Origin: a virus
Strand: one strand, 5' to 3'
DNA length: 64,000 nt
IMG/VR virus record: IMGVR_UViG_3300024259_000002
Coordinates: 1 to 64,000 of that record
In this document: positions 1-8,683 of the stretch, in pieces
Layout: every line of letters starts with the position of its first letter
Position numbering within the stretch: position 1 is the first letter of the stretch
Position numbers and translations under genes: made by a program
The notes under the pieces: model-generated
What the model was told of the DNA's origin: nothing
The model's database searches: none
What the model saw: the letters and a program-made list of their open reading frames with translations, nothing else

Positions 1-1574
1 GACATGCTGGGAGCCTTTATACCAAGTCCCCCACATACAATTTGGTACTGAGGAATGGAGCAACCATTACAGGCTTTGTCTCCGGTATTGGCGTCAAGAG
101 TGATGGCTCCGGCGGTGGTACGCTCCGTGGTGGTGGCGCAGACTATGTATATCTGGACGAGATGGACATGATCCCTGAAGAGATCCTCTCCAAGGTAATC
201 ATTCCAATTCTCCACACCTCCAAAGACGGAAGCATGTATGCTACGTCTACGCCTATTGGCAAGCGAGGGAGATTCTTCCAGTGGACTAATCAGAATCCCA
301 AGTACAAGTCTGACCACTATCCGTCATCAGTACTTCCACACTGGGAATCGATCAAGGAAGAGGCAAGGGAAGAAGCAGGCACTGAAGAGAACTTCATGGC
401 TGAGTACATGGCCATGTTCATCGAGGGTGGCTACGGTGTGTTCAGGCCTTCTCTCATTCATGCTGCAAGAGCAGACTATGAATACGCAGAGACGCAGGCA
501 GAGTCTTATCCATTCTGGTCCAAGAAGATGGGTATACCAGATTTCAAGAACATGTCGATAATGATTGGGATTGACTGGAACAAGAATGCGGGAACAGAGT
601 TCTATGTGATTGGGTATTCCCATTCAACGGGCCGGATAGTGGCTTTGGAGTCACACAACATTTCTACTTCTGAATTCTCTGGCAAGAAGTGGATGGAGGA
701 GGTACTCCGTTTGAATTTCAAATGGAAGCCGTCGTTCATATATGCCGATGAAGGCTGGGGACATCACATCATCGAGGATCTGCAATACCATGCGTCCCAG
801 TTGCGTGGCAGAAAGAAGCTCAGTGAGTTCGAGAAGCAGTCGATTCAATTACTCGATAGGCTCGTGTCTTTCAACTTCTCCAAGAAGGTAGTCTTGAGAA
901 GCCCGATTGACGGTAAGAAGTTCGAGAAGTCTGGGAAGCACTTCCTCGTAGAAAATGCTGTCAGAATTCTGGAGGCTGGAGCTTTCTCCTACCCGGAGAA
1001 TGATAAGGTGCTTACTGATCAGTTCACGAACTACGTCATTCTCAGACGACATCCGTCCAACAACAAGCCGGTGTATGGTTGCAACAATGACACTATTGGT
1101 GATCACAGGCTGGACGCCGTGATGCTGGCTCTCGCTGCTGTATCTTTGGAGTGCTCTGATTTCAGTCCAAGTAATCATGTGAGCTCGTCACTCTCCTTCA
1201 AGGCCAGAGGTGATGCTCCTGGGGACTATGTACACCCTATTCAGGAAGCTCACGATTTAATTGAGTCTGCAAAAAGAGCTGGTGTGCCAGCCATTCTGAA
1301 TGTCTTGGCTCTTAGAAGAGGGAACAATCCGCAAGACGAAGAGCACATAAGAAAGAAATGGGCAGAAGAAGAGAAGGAAGAGCCAGTCGGACGCTTCAAA
1401 CGCTCACGAGAACGTGGTAAACTCAGGGGCAGCCAACAAAAGGGTGATAATCTTTTGTATGAAACAATGAGCAGTTCTTCTGGAAGGCCATCTTTCGCGA
1501 AGTTTAGCGGAAGGAAGAGAAGAGTCGGTTCTGGGAGATCCTCTGGCAGAGGTAACATTCGGAGAGTGAGATGA
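1..1574 (+). CDS. terL: Terminase large subunit, 5' end cut by the window
   Basis: ATPase-nuclease motor that packages DNA into the prohead through the portal. The reading frame is open to base 3 with no stop, so the gene starts upstream; the TTG at 42 is internal. Seen: a Walker B stretch YVYLDEMDMI (from base 144), a coupling motif ATSTPIGKRG (from 240), then an RNase-H-like nuclease domain with acidic residues in GIDW (codon 573), YADEG (codon 747) and DHRLDAVML (codon 1113). The Walker A part lies outside the window. The last hundred or so residues are basic, Ser/Gly/Arg-rich and probably disordered. The 3' end overlaps the next gene by ATGA. Family assignment is firm; the packaging type (cos, pac or other) cannot be told. 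Confidence 0.93.
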   Translation, partial: HAGSLYTKSPTYNLVLRNGATITGFVSGIGVKSDGSGGGTLRGGGADYVYLDEMDMIPEEILSKVIIPILHTSKDGSMYATSTPIGKRGRFFQWTNQNPKYKSDHYPSSVLPHWESIKEEAREEAGTEENFMAEYMAMFIEGGYGVFRPSLIHAARADYEYAETQAESYPFWSKKMGIPDFKNMSIMIGIDWNKNAGTEFYVIGYSHSTGRIVALESHNISTSEFSGKKWMEEVLRLNFKWKPSFIYADEGWGHHIIEDLQYHASQLRGRKKLSEFEKQSIQLLDRLVSFNFSKKVVLRSPIDGKKFEKSGKHFLVENAVRILEAGAFSYPENDKVLTDQFTNYVILRRHPSNNKPVYGCNNDTIGDHRLDAVMLALAAVSLECSDFSPSNHVSSSLSFKARGDAPGDYVHPIQEAHDLIESAKRAGVPAILNVLALRRGNNPQDEEHIRKKWAEEEKEEPVGRFKRSRERGKLRGSQQKGDNLLYETMSSSSGRPSFAKFSGRKRRVGSGRSSGRGNIRRVR

Positions 1575-2014
1575 TAAGTTTGATGAAAAACGCACTGAGT
1601 GCTGGGGCTGGCATGTGGGGCGGCAAGTCTGCCAAGTTCATGGGAGCTGCTTCTGCCATGGGGAGCTCTGTTGGCTCATTCTTTACCAAGAACAAGATTG
1701 GTGCCGGAATAGGCCTGATGGGGATTGGTGGTGTTGCCTCGATGATGACTGGCGGAACCTTCATGTCAGGCGCCCTGATGGGCGGTGCTGGCGCCTTCGC
1801 AGGTCGCGGATTGCACAATAGACGAGCTGGCCTTGGGAAATTCGCTTCTGGCGCTCCGAAGGTAGGCAGTCGTATGCAAAACGCCCTGTCTCATTCAGGT
1901 TTTACTCGCAGCAGAGCGATGATGGGTGGCGCCGCTCTCGGCGGCGCTATTTTTGGCAATAGGAAGAATTCCCACAAACGTGGATTCAACTCTGGAAGAG
2001 GAGCCCGATTCTAA
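1571..2014 (+). CDS. Small Gly/Ala/Met-rich hydrophobic protein of unknown function
   Basis: 147 aa, translationally coupled to the terminase by an ATGA overlap. The protein is unusually rich in Gly, Ala and Met, with hydrophobic glycine-zipper-like stretches (for example GIGLMGIGGVASMMTGG and SGALMGGAGAFAG) followed by a basic Arg/Gly/Lys tail ending in GARF. This could be membrane-interacting or a small virion component, but no family is recognised. Its place between terminase and portal-region genes suggests a head or packaging role only by association. Confidence 0.75.
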   Translation: MISLMKNALSAGAGMWGGKSAKFMGAASAMGSSVGSFFTKNKIGAGIGLMGIGGVASMMTGGTFMSGALMGGAGAFAGRGLHNRRAGLGKFASGAPKVGSRMQNALSHSGFTRSRAMMGGAALGGAIFGNRKNSHKRGFNSGRGARF

Positions 2015-2449
2015 ATGCCCCTAAAATTTTACGATGACTCTTACTCAGAGCTGAACACTGATCCACTACGCTTCTCCCTGGATGGGCATAGCGGCGGTTC
2101 ACACGAAAGGCTCTTCTATCTGAGAAACCACGATCCTGCTGTTTACTATACTAACGTGACAATTCAGCCAGTAACCACTTCCGCATATGATGACAATGGA
2201 GAATTCGGAGAGACTGGCTGGGGCGTCAAGGTGATGTATGGAAAGCGTCGGCCTACCGAAGCTGAGTGGGATAGAGTCAGAAGCGGTGATGCCGTAGTGA
2301 TCCCGGACATTGGCTCGACAGAAGCGGCTGACACATTCACCAACCATCCTATCTGGGTTAGATACTATTGTCCTGGCAACATCTCTGCACAGATCAGGGA
2401 AGCTACTCGACTGAAAGTCTCCTACTACATCCGCAATGTTGGTGCTTAG
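2015..2449 (+). CDS. Probable beta-sandwich virion protein, function unknown
   Basis: 144 aa; its ATG directly follows the previous stop codon. Predicted beta-rich, with an N-terminal segment ERLFYLRNHDPAVYYTNV and a C-terminal segment LKVSYYIRNVGA that look like paired strands of a sandwich fold. No signal peptide, membrane segment or catalytic motif is visible. The position in the packaging/head block suggests a minor structural protein. No specific homologue is recognised. Confidence 0.72.
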   Translation: MPLKFYDDSYSELNTDPLRFSLDGHSGGSHERLFYLRNHDPAVYYTNVTIQPVTTSAYDDNGEFGETGWGVKVMYGKRRPTEAEWDRVRSGDAVVIPDIGSTEAADTFTNHPIWVRYYCPGNISAQIREATRLKVSYYIRNVGA

Positions 2450-2946
2450 TGAGTTTTCCAGAGAGACAATACAAACCCGAGTTCCGTGAGGTCGAGGCAG
2501 AGCTTCGTGGAGGTAAGGCTCGTAAGCCAAGACAGCAGGACATAGCTTCTGTGAAAGACTTGGCGATTGCCATAACTGACGAGAAGAAGCGGACCATAGA
2601 GCAGATAGATCAGGTAGAGCCCCAGAAGCCACTGACCCAAGAAGAAGCTGAAGCGATTCAGCAAGACGTGGCGACTTTATTGGACAAAGCAACCAGAGTC
2701 AAAAGAAAGGTCGGGTATCTGGCAAAGACAGTAGATGAAGCAGTAGAGGCTTATAATCCTGCAATGACGATCTTCAGGTACGATCTCTCGAAGAGACCCC
2801 GGCTGAAGAAGGCAATGAAGGCAATCTTTGGTAGCTCTCGTCCTACAATTAGTTACTCTGATTACCTACAGGCCCTCAGAATAAAGAGAGAGATGGAAGA
2901 GAAAGAGGGGAAGGCAGTCTTTGAGGAGGATAACTTCGATGACTAG
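2449..2946 (+). CDS. Charged helical protein of unknown function
   Basis: 165 aa from a GTG start at 2449 that shares its G with the preceding TAG (TAGTG). The frame is open further upstream, but that part lies inside the previous gene, so the longer form is rejected. The protein is mostly helical and highly charged, with Glu/Lys-rich segments at both ends and a coiled-coil-like middle (residues about 35-100). It begins the run of overlapping genes leading to the portal. No family is recognised. Confidence 0.72.
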   Translation: MSFPERQYKPEFREVEAELRGGKARKPRQQDIASVKDLAIAITDEKKRTIEQIDQVEPQKPLTQEEAEAIQQDVATLLDKATRVKRKVGYLAKTVDEAVEAYNPAMTIFRYDLSKRPRLKKAMKAIFGSSRPTISYSDYLQALRIKREMEEKEGKAVFEEDNFDD

Positions 2947-3238
2947 TTTCCTCAAAGCAGCTATCAGAGGTGAGGAGCCAGATACGGACAACGATCCTGC
3001 TGAGCTCGAAGAGATCTATTTGAGACTATTCCCCAAGATTGGCAGAGACTTCGTTCACCGTGATGACCTCATGCATATCTTGCGAACGGTCCTGTCATTC
3101 TTGGACGTGGATCCCTATGAGCTTGATTTAGATACTGACTCCATGGCCAGATTGAGAGCAATTGAATATAGGTCTGTATTGGAAAGTGGTGTTTCTGAAC
3201 AGATATTTGAAGACCTTATCAATCTCGGAGATGTATAG
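2939..3238 (+). CDS. Small acidic helical protein of unknown function
   Basis: 99 aa, starting at ATG 2939 inside the end of the previous gene. A strong Shine-Dalgarno sequence GAGGAGGA (2923-2930) sits eight bases upstream, which decides this start over the upstream in-frame TTG at 2921. The protein is acidic (Asp/Glu-rich) and predicted helical, with no recognisable domain. Its stop overlaps the GTG of the next gene (TAGTG), so it is part of the same translationally coupled string. Confidence 0.72.
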   Translation: MTSFLKAAIRGEEPDTDNDPAELEEIYLRLFPKIGRDFVHRDDLMHILRTVLSFLDVDPYELDLDTDSMARLRAIEYRSVLESGVSEQIFEDLINLGDV

Positions 3239-4863
3239 TGGGTAAAAAAGCCGAAGAGCAATACAGGTATCAGTGGGCTTGTCACATCGTGGATGTATAT
3301 GAGCAGACTGCTATTCGGAAAGGCACACGAGCAGGTGCCATGGTAATGGCCAGGGCTCCGCTCGAAGCTTCACTCCAGGTCTTGGAGAGCTCAGAAAGGA
3401 TCTTGCAATCTTTCACGAAGACGGCTGTGTCCACAGACAATGGAGAGACATCCAGGAATGCTACATGGTCAGCTCGTTCAGAGTCAGGCTCTGTAGATCT
3501 CAGCGGTTGTCAGAGTGTCTTGGATCCTTCTGAGGATTTCACTGGGCTCGAATTGACGAATCCCTCAGTAGGAATTGAGGCCCATGTCGATCCACTTGCA
3601 CAAGCTGCTGAAGCGTGGAATGATGCTGCTGACAAGCTTGGTCTCGGCGATCTGGATATCGATGTCTCGAAAATGAAGGAGTACATGGAGGAGTGCCTTC
3701 AGTGTGACTTCCAGATCGACTTCGATTGGCAGATACAGCCAGTCAATTTGCTCGGGCCCATAAATGATCTTCTGAATGATATTGAAGGCATCGCTGACCA
3801 GTTCTCGTCACGGATTGATCCGTTCAACATGCTGAACAACCTGTGTGACACCTTTGAAGGCTTTCGTTTTACCTGCGTACCAGATCTTTTCCAATTGATC
3901 ATGTCTCTACAGATGCTACTCAAAAAGTACATCATGTTTGGGCTGGACATCAGGATTGACTGGACAGCTATTGCTGGTCCCCTTCTAAAAGTAATTATCG
4001 ACGCCATTGTTACCTTCCTCCAGCAGATTGTATCAATTCTACTGGCTCCGATTGACTGTGTACTTACCAATCTGAAGTCTGTCGACGAATTACTGAATGA
4101 ATCAATCAAGACTGCCAATATGAGTATCGCCGCCGGCCAAGCTCTTGGTGACACTTTTGGAAAGGGAGGAATCCCTGGCCTGGCTGGAGAAACCGAGTTG
4201 GATGTCTCTGGTTACGTGAATTTAAAGAAAGAAACAGGAGAAGATGACGACAGAGGCTTCGGAAACCTGTTTACGACTGGAAGTAACAGCATCTTCAACT
4301 TCGATGCCAGCTCTGGTTCTGGCGCTGAAGGCGCTAATATCCCCATTGGTTTCAGGCTTGGAGCCAATGACACTTTCGATTCAAGAATGAAAGACCCGAC
4401 CATTAAGTATGCAAGTCCTCTACAGCAGGCAATCATGATGGTTCAGGAAGCCCGAGAATACATGGCCAGTCTGTTTGACAATATTCTCTACTCTTTCAAG
4501 AGCTTGAACGCTTTTGTGGCTGGCGGTATTGGCCTTCAGATGAACAATGCTGGTATGATAATGGCTATCCTCGATATGATCTCGCTGATCAAGATGCTTG
4601 CAGGACTCCTTGGAAAAGGTGGTGCTGATGACTGGTGCCAGATGATAAAAGACAATCCAGACCTCGTTAGAAGTTACTTCGAGGGCTCATACCCAAACAT
4701 GGAGATTCTCTCTGGCGGCAAGCTCAGCAATGAGCTCAAACTCAAGGCTGGGCCATGGGAAGGAACCTTGCAGCTTGACAGCAGATGCGCAGGTCAGCGT
4801 ACTACTGAGCAGCAACAAATGCTGACAGGTTGGATCAGCGACCTTGAGAGGAGCATGAGATAA
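3238..4863 (+). CDS. Unknown 541-aa protein upstream of portal
   Basis: 541 aa, GTG start overlapping the previous TAG; CGGAG at 3225-3229 is a plausible ribosome site. The first 40 residues are basic and helical. The middle has Cys/Asp-rich pieces (ECLQCDFQIDFDW, NLCDTFEGFRFTC) and a long hydrophobic helix around residues 245-285 that could be a membrane or core helix. The C-terminal third is amphipathic, with more hydrophobic helices around LIKMLAGLLGKGG. No family is recognised. Position between terminase and portal suggests a virion protein, possibly an inner-head or connector-associated one; this is a guess from context. Confidence 0.8.
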   Translation: MGKKAEEQYRYQWACHIVDVYEQTAIRKGTRAGAMVMARAPLEASLQVLESSERILQSFTKTAVSTDNGETSRNATWSARSESGSVDLSGCQSVLDPSEDFTGLELTNPSVGIEAHVDPLAQAAEAWNDAADKLGLGDLDIDVSKMKEYMEECLQCDFQIDFDWQIQPVNLLGPINDLLNDIEGIADQFSSRIDPFNMLNNLCDTFEGFRFTCVPDLFQLIMSLQMLLKKYIMFGLDIRIDWTAIAGPLLKVIIDAIVTFLQQIVSILLAPIDCVLTNLKSVDELLNESIKTANMSIAAGQALGDTFGKGGIPGLAGETELDVSGYVNLKKETGEDDDRGFGNLFTTGSNSIFNFDASSGSGAEGANIPIGFRLGANDTFDSRMKDPTIKYASPLQQAIMMVQEAREYMASLFDNILYSFKSLNAFVAGGIGLQMNNAGMIMAILDMISLIKMLAGLLGKGGADDWCQMIKDNPDLVRSYFEGSYPNMEILSGGKLSNELKLKAGPWEGTLQLDSRCAGQRTTEQQQMLTGWISDLERSMR

Positions 4864-6794
4864 TGCGTGCTGAACTAATCGAGATCTTGGCAGACAGGCT
4901 GGCGGGCAAGAGAAGCAGGCCGGCCATGCTAAAGGCCCCTCCACCCAAGAAGGTCAAGGACAAAAAGATCTCTTATACAGAGAGACACAGGGGGAGCTGG
5001 CATGATGGCGAATATGATCTTGCAGAAATTCAGATCATTCAGCATACTGATTCATATGTAGCTCGTAGTATTGACCGGAAGCTTCACAGGTTCCTGGTTG
5101 CTGGGCATGAGTTTGTCGGCCGAAATTCAAAGTATGTAGAATACATTCGCCAGCGCATCCTTGAAATGGAGCTGGCTACAGGCCGTCCTTTCGCTTTGCA
5201 AATGGCGGACACCGCTCGGGACCTTATTCGCTTCAAGAACTGTATGTGGATCAAGGCTCGGAATTCAGAGTTCTCCTCTGGCAAGATTCGTCGCAGTCCC
5301 ACTGACAGAAAACTCGATCCTGTTGCAGGATATTTCATCCTGCCATTCGAAACACTTGAGTTCAAGACCAAGAACAATGGCGATCTCAAGAAAATCCAGC
5401 AGGTAATGCCTTCTGGCAAGCGAAGAGAATTCTTCGTGGATGATGTCATCCATTTCTACATGAATCGCAATCCGGGTTTTGCAATAGGCACTCCTGATCT
5501 GATCCCCGTTATTGATGATATCGAGTTACTTCGGCGAATTGAAGAGAATGTAGAGGAGCTGCTTGAGTCCAACCTCTATCCGTTGTTCCATTATCAGATT
5601 GGCTCTGATGAGATTCCAGAGAGGAAGGGCCCTGACGGCAGGTCTGAATCTGACATAATGAGAGGCATTGTCGAGTACATGCCTGCTGGCGGTATCTTCT
5701 TCTCGGATCATCGACACAACATCTCTGCTATTGGTTCAGAGGGTCGTGCTCTCCGTGTAGAAAGCTATTTGGATTACTTCAAGTCACGCTTGTTTGCTGG
5801 GCTTGGAATGTCTGGCATAGACTTTGGTGAAGGCAATACGAGTAATCGATCCACAGCAGATACGATGTCCAAGGGCGCTTTGCAAGACATAGAGGCTCTG
5901 CAGATTTACATGAAGATGTTCGTCGAGAAGGAGGTCATCCAAGAGCTGCTTCTCGAAGGCGGGTTCGGAATGGATGCATTCCTTCCCGAGAACAAAGTAG
6001 AAATTCAGTTTGGAATCATCAACAAGGAAGAACGTTCTCGTCTTGAGAATCAGGCAATACAGAAGTTCCTGAACAATGCGATTACTCATGAAGAGTTTCG
6101 CAAGGAGCTGGGGCTGCCCCCAATGACTGAAGAGGATCTGGAGAATACACACTTCAAGATGTACGAGGAGCCCATGGCCCTCATAAAAGCCAGTGCTCTT
6201 GGGCTTGCCGCTGGCGATGCCCTGGCCAAGGCCCCGACCTCGGCGGTAACGCAGGAAGGCCTGAACAAAGAAAACAAGAGGCAGAAGGAAGAAGCAAAAG
6301 CGAAAAATGCTCAGGGGCGTCCGCCTTCCAACTCTTCTACAAAAGCCCGTAACGCCAACTCCAATACTACCAGCCCTCGGAATCAGCATGGATCGAGAGG
6401 CTCTCAGAAGTTCAACAAGGATTTCTCTGAGAAAGATCTCTATACCGTATATCTTTCGAGTGGTGGTGAAGATACTTCGCTTCTGAACAACGTGATTCGT
6501 GAATTCAAGGTGGCACGAGCTGAATTCCATGGCATCGTGGCGAATAGAGTCGCCATTGCTGCCGTTGACAACGTTACCGTCAGGGACAGTCTCGATTGGC
6601 GCTGGCAGGGTCTGTGCGATAGGTTCTTCGCCAAGGCTTTCAATGCTGGAGTGATAGTTGGTGCTGAGTCTCTTGACTCCCTGTCACCCAAGGATCTCAT
6701 TTGTACAGATGAGGCTTGTATACAAAAGTTGCTTACGAGTATAACCAATACTGACGAGGTCTTCCGCACGGAAGATATACCTCCATTTTCATAG
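4863..6794 (+). CDS. Portal protein
   Basis: 643 aa, start overlapping the previous stop (TAATG), with GAGAGG upstream. The portal forms the dodecameric ring at the head vertex through which DNA passes and on which the tail is joined. The fold is suggested by the order of elements: a helical N-terminus, a beta-rich wing with DDVIHFYMNRNPGFAIGTPD, and a stem/crown region with FAGLGMSGIDFGEGNTSNRS, a typical portal segment in which Gly and Ser-rich turns precede long helices. Residues about 470-530 are low complexity (Lys, Asn, Ser), followed by a separate C-terminal alpha/beta part of unknown role. Position between terminase and protease/capsid supports the call. Confidence 0.85.
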   Translation: MRAELIEILADRLAGKRSRPAMLKAPPPKKVKDKKISYTERHRGSWHDGEYDLAEIQIIQHTDSYVARSIDRKLHRFLVAGHEFVGRNSKYVEYIRQRILEMELATGRPFALQMADTARDLIRFKNCMWIKARNSEFSSGKIRRSPTDRKLDPVAGYFILPFETLEFKTKNNGDLKKIQQVMPSGKRREFFVDDVIHFYMNRNPGFAIGTPDLIPVIDDIELLRRIEENVEELLESNLYPLFHYQIGSDEIPERKGPDGRSESDIMRGIVEYMPAGGIFFSDHRHNISAIGSEGRALRVESYLDYFKSRLFAGLGMSGIDFGEGNTSNRSTADTMSKGALQDIEALQIYMKMFVEKEVIQELLLEGGFGMDAFLPENKVEIQFGIINKEERSRLENQAIQKFLNNAITHEEFRKELGLPPMTEEDLENTHFKMYEEPMALIKASALGLAAGDALAKAPTSAVTQEGLNKENKRQKEEAKAKNAQGRPPSNSSTKARNANSNTTSPRNQHGSRGSQKFNKDFSEKDLYTVYLSSGGEDTSLLNNVIREFKVARAEFHGIVANRVAIAAVDNVTVRDSLDWRWQGLCDRFFAKAFNAGVIVGAESLDSLSPKDLICTDEACIQKLLTSITNTDEVFRTEDIPPFS

Positions 6795-6802
6795 AGGCAT
6801 GC

Positions 6803-8680
6803 ATGTCTAACAGTTACAAGTTTAATGATTGCATAAAGATTTTGGCTGACCGCAGGGTTGCTGATCTTGATCAAAAGCACAAGAATGCGATTATAGACAA
6901 AACCCAGAAGGGTGATAAGGCCCCTCGCGGATTGGTCATTGAATTAGACCTCACTCATTCTGCCCGTCGTATAAACAACAGGCTGTATTCGTATACTGGA
7001 CAGAGAGATGGAATCTCTTCTCTCGTCGAGCCTACACCAAGACCCATTCTCAAGAACCATGATGACAGTGATGTAGATAACTGTATTGGTCGCTTCATCG
7101 GTGGCTCGTATGTAGATCTCGTCCCACACATTGGCAGCTTCTTCAGAGACCTTCGGTCTCTTCAGGCATTCCAACAGGACTATCTGAGCGATGATCCAGA
7201 GAAGATGTATGACGCCATGGAGCGAAATGGATTACTAACCAATCCGAAGTTCCCTGGTCTTGGAACGATGCGAGCGAAATTACGCATTACTGACAAAGAG
7301 GCAATCGAAAAGTTTTTGGATGAGCGATATCTAAACTTTTCTGCTTCACATGCCTCGGACAGATATACATGCAGTGTCTGCCATCAGGACTGGATCTCTG
7401 ATGGGCCCTGCGAACACAGACCCGGAAGAATGTATGACGGAAAGTTCTGCGTCAACATCACTGGTGTCTGGAAGGTCAAAGAGGGTTCTGTTGTAGTCAA
7501 CGGGGCTGACGACCTTGCCTATCCCCGCTCGATGAGTATCTCCGATGCTGTCGGGCTACCTGAATTTGTGTCTGATCCTGACTATTGGCAGATCGACAAA
7601 ACTTCTATTTTCATGACTGATTCAACAATCCAAGACATGGAGCTTGACATGACCGTAAAACCCGAGGTGTTAGATCCTCGTGACTACACTCGCAAGCTCG
7701 TTGAAGGCACTGAAGAAGAAGCTATCAAAGAACACACTGATGCTCTCATGGGAGAGACTGTATTCGAAACTACTTATTTGATTCGAATTCATGACAGCCT
7801 CCATCATGCCTATGACTGGGAGCTGAGGTTTCGTCGTGAGGATGAAGACATGTGTCTTCCCTCGGATGTGTTCAAGCTTCACGCATGTCTTCACGATCTC
7901 GCTAACGAAAAAGACTTTAGAGGCAGTATCATCAACGGTATACTGGATGGCTTTGATGCCGAAGGTGCTGAAAGCGATGAATACAAGGTGAAGAAAGCCG
8001 CCTCTGATTCAAAAGAAGGTGCTGACGATGGAGAGACTAAAGAAATTCTGGATGCAGGTTCTGATCCTGCTGGCAAAGGTGCTTCCGCAAAAGTGGAAGA
8101 CAAAGATCCTGATACTGGTAATAAGGCTGAAGACTCAGACGTAGATCCCAAACTGGTTGATGCTCTGTATGAGCTTCTCAAGGACAGACTTGAGGCTCAG
8201 CAGAAGCCTGCTGAGCTTAAAACCTTCGAGCCAGCTGTGGACGAAGAGCTCCAGAAAGACTATGCAGAAGCTCTCAGACAGGTTCAGGAACTAAAAGATC
8301 GCCTAAATTCAGTACTTGAATACGTCTCTGATGACAAATCCAAAGTTTTTTCAGAAGATTGTGAGAACAAACTTGAAGAAATGTGGGACTGGTTTGGTAC
8401 CATTGGTTCTGAAGACAACTCAATTCTTGATAACGTAAACAAAGTAGACAATCCTTCCGAAGCCGGAGCAAGCGTCAAGTCTGAAGACTCAGGAGAAAAA
8501 GATCCTGAGAAGAAAGACGCCAGCACTCTGAGTAGATTCGACAGGAAAGTCTTTGATCAATTTCACAATCTAAAAGATTCTCAAGGTGAAGCAGCAGCAG
8601 AGGCCTACCTCAACAGTGTGCTCAAATATGTACCACGCGGCTTCCACCCTTCAAATTACAAACTCTCCGAAGGAGAATAA
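6803..8680 (+). CDS. Prohead protease with a scaffold-like acidic C-terminus
   Basis: 625 aa. The N-terminal half looks like a caudoviral prohead serine protease: the signature KNHDDSD..CIGRF (His86; Ile-Gly-Arg 95-97) is followed by LNFSASHAS (Ser180 or Ser182 candidate nucleophile). It also has a zinc-knuckle-like Cys190-x2-Cys193...Cys203-x-His205 cluster of the CSxC...CxHxxG type seen in proteases of large phages. Residues about 400-625 are highly acidic, low in complexity and partly coiled coil, as expected for a scaffold. A fused protease-scaffold is therefore inferred, cleaved during capsid maturation. It sits between portal and capsid genes. The ATG has AGAGG upstream. The exact nucleophile is uncertain. 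Confidence 0.72.
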   Translation: MSNSYKFNDCIKILADRRVADLDQKHKNAIIDKTQKGDKAPRGLVIELDLTHSARRINNRLYSYTGQRDGISSLVEPTPRPILKNHDDSDVDNCIGRFIGGSYVDLVPHIGSFFRDLRSLQAFQQDYLSDDPEKMYDAMERNGLLTNPKFPGLGTMRAKLRITDKEAIEKFLDERYLNFSASHASDRYTCSVCHQDWISDGPCEHRPGRMYDGKFCVNITGVWKVKEGSVVVNGADDLAYPRSMSISDAVGLPEFVSDPDYWQIDKTSIFMTDSTIQDMELDMTVKPEVLDPRDYTRKLVEGTEEEAIKEHTDALMGETVFETTYLIRIHDSLHHAYDWELRFRREDEDMCLPSDVFKLHACLHDLANEKDFRGSIINGILDGFDAEGAESDEYKVKKAASDSKEGADDGETKEILDAGSDPAGKGASAKVEDKDPDTGNKAEDSDVDPKLVDALYELLKDRLEAQQKPAELKTFEPAVDEELQKDYAEALRQVQELKDRLNSVLEYVSDDKSKVFSEDCENKLEEMWDWFGTIGSEDNSILDNVNKVDNPSEAGASVKSEDSGEKDPEKKDASTLSRFDRKVFDQFHNLKDSQGEAAAEAYLNSVLKYVPRGFHPSNYKLSEGE

Positions 8681-8683
8681 CAA

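Noticed and set aside
42-44. TTG at 42 as the start of the terminase
   Set aside because: The frame stays open to the window edge and essential ATPase motifs must lie upstream.
2015-2449. Possible relationship between the small beta protein at 2015 and the one at 51373
   Set aside because: Both look like beta sandwiches of similar length, but no shared motif could be aligned with confidence.
5784-6530. 248-codon minus-strand frame inside the portal gene
   Set aside because: Antisense to the portal and with no recognisable protein features.
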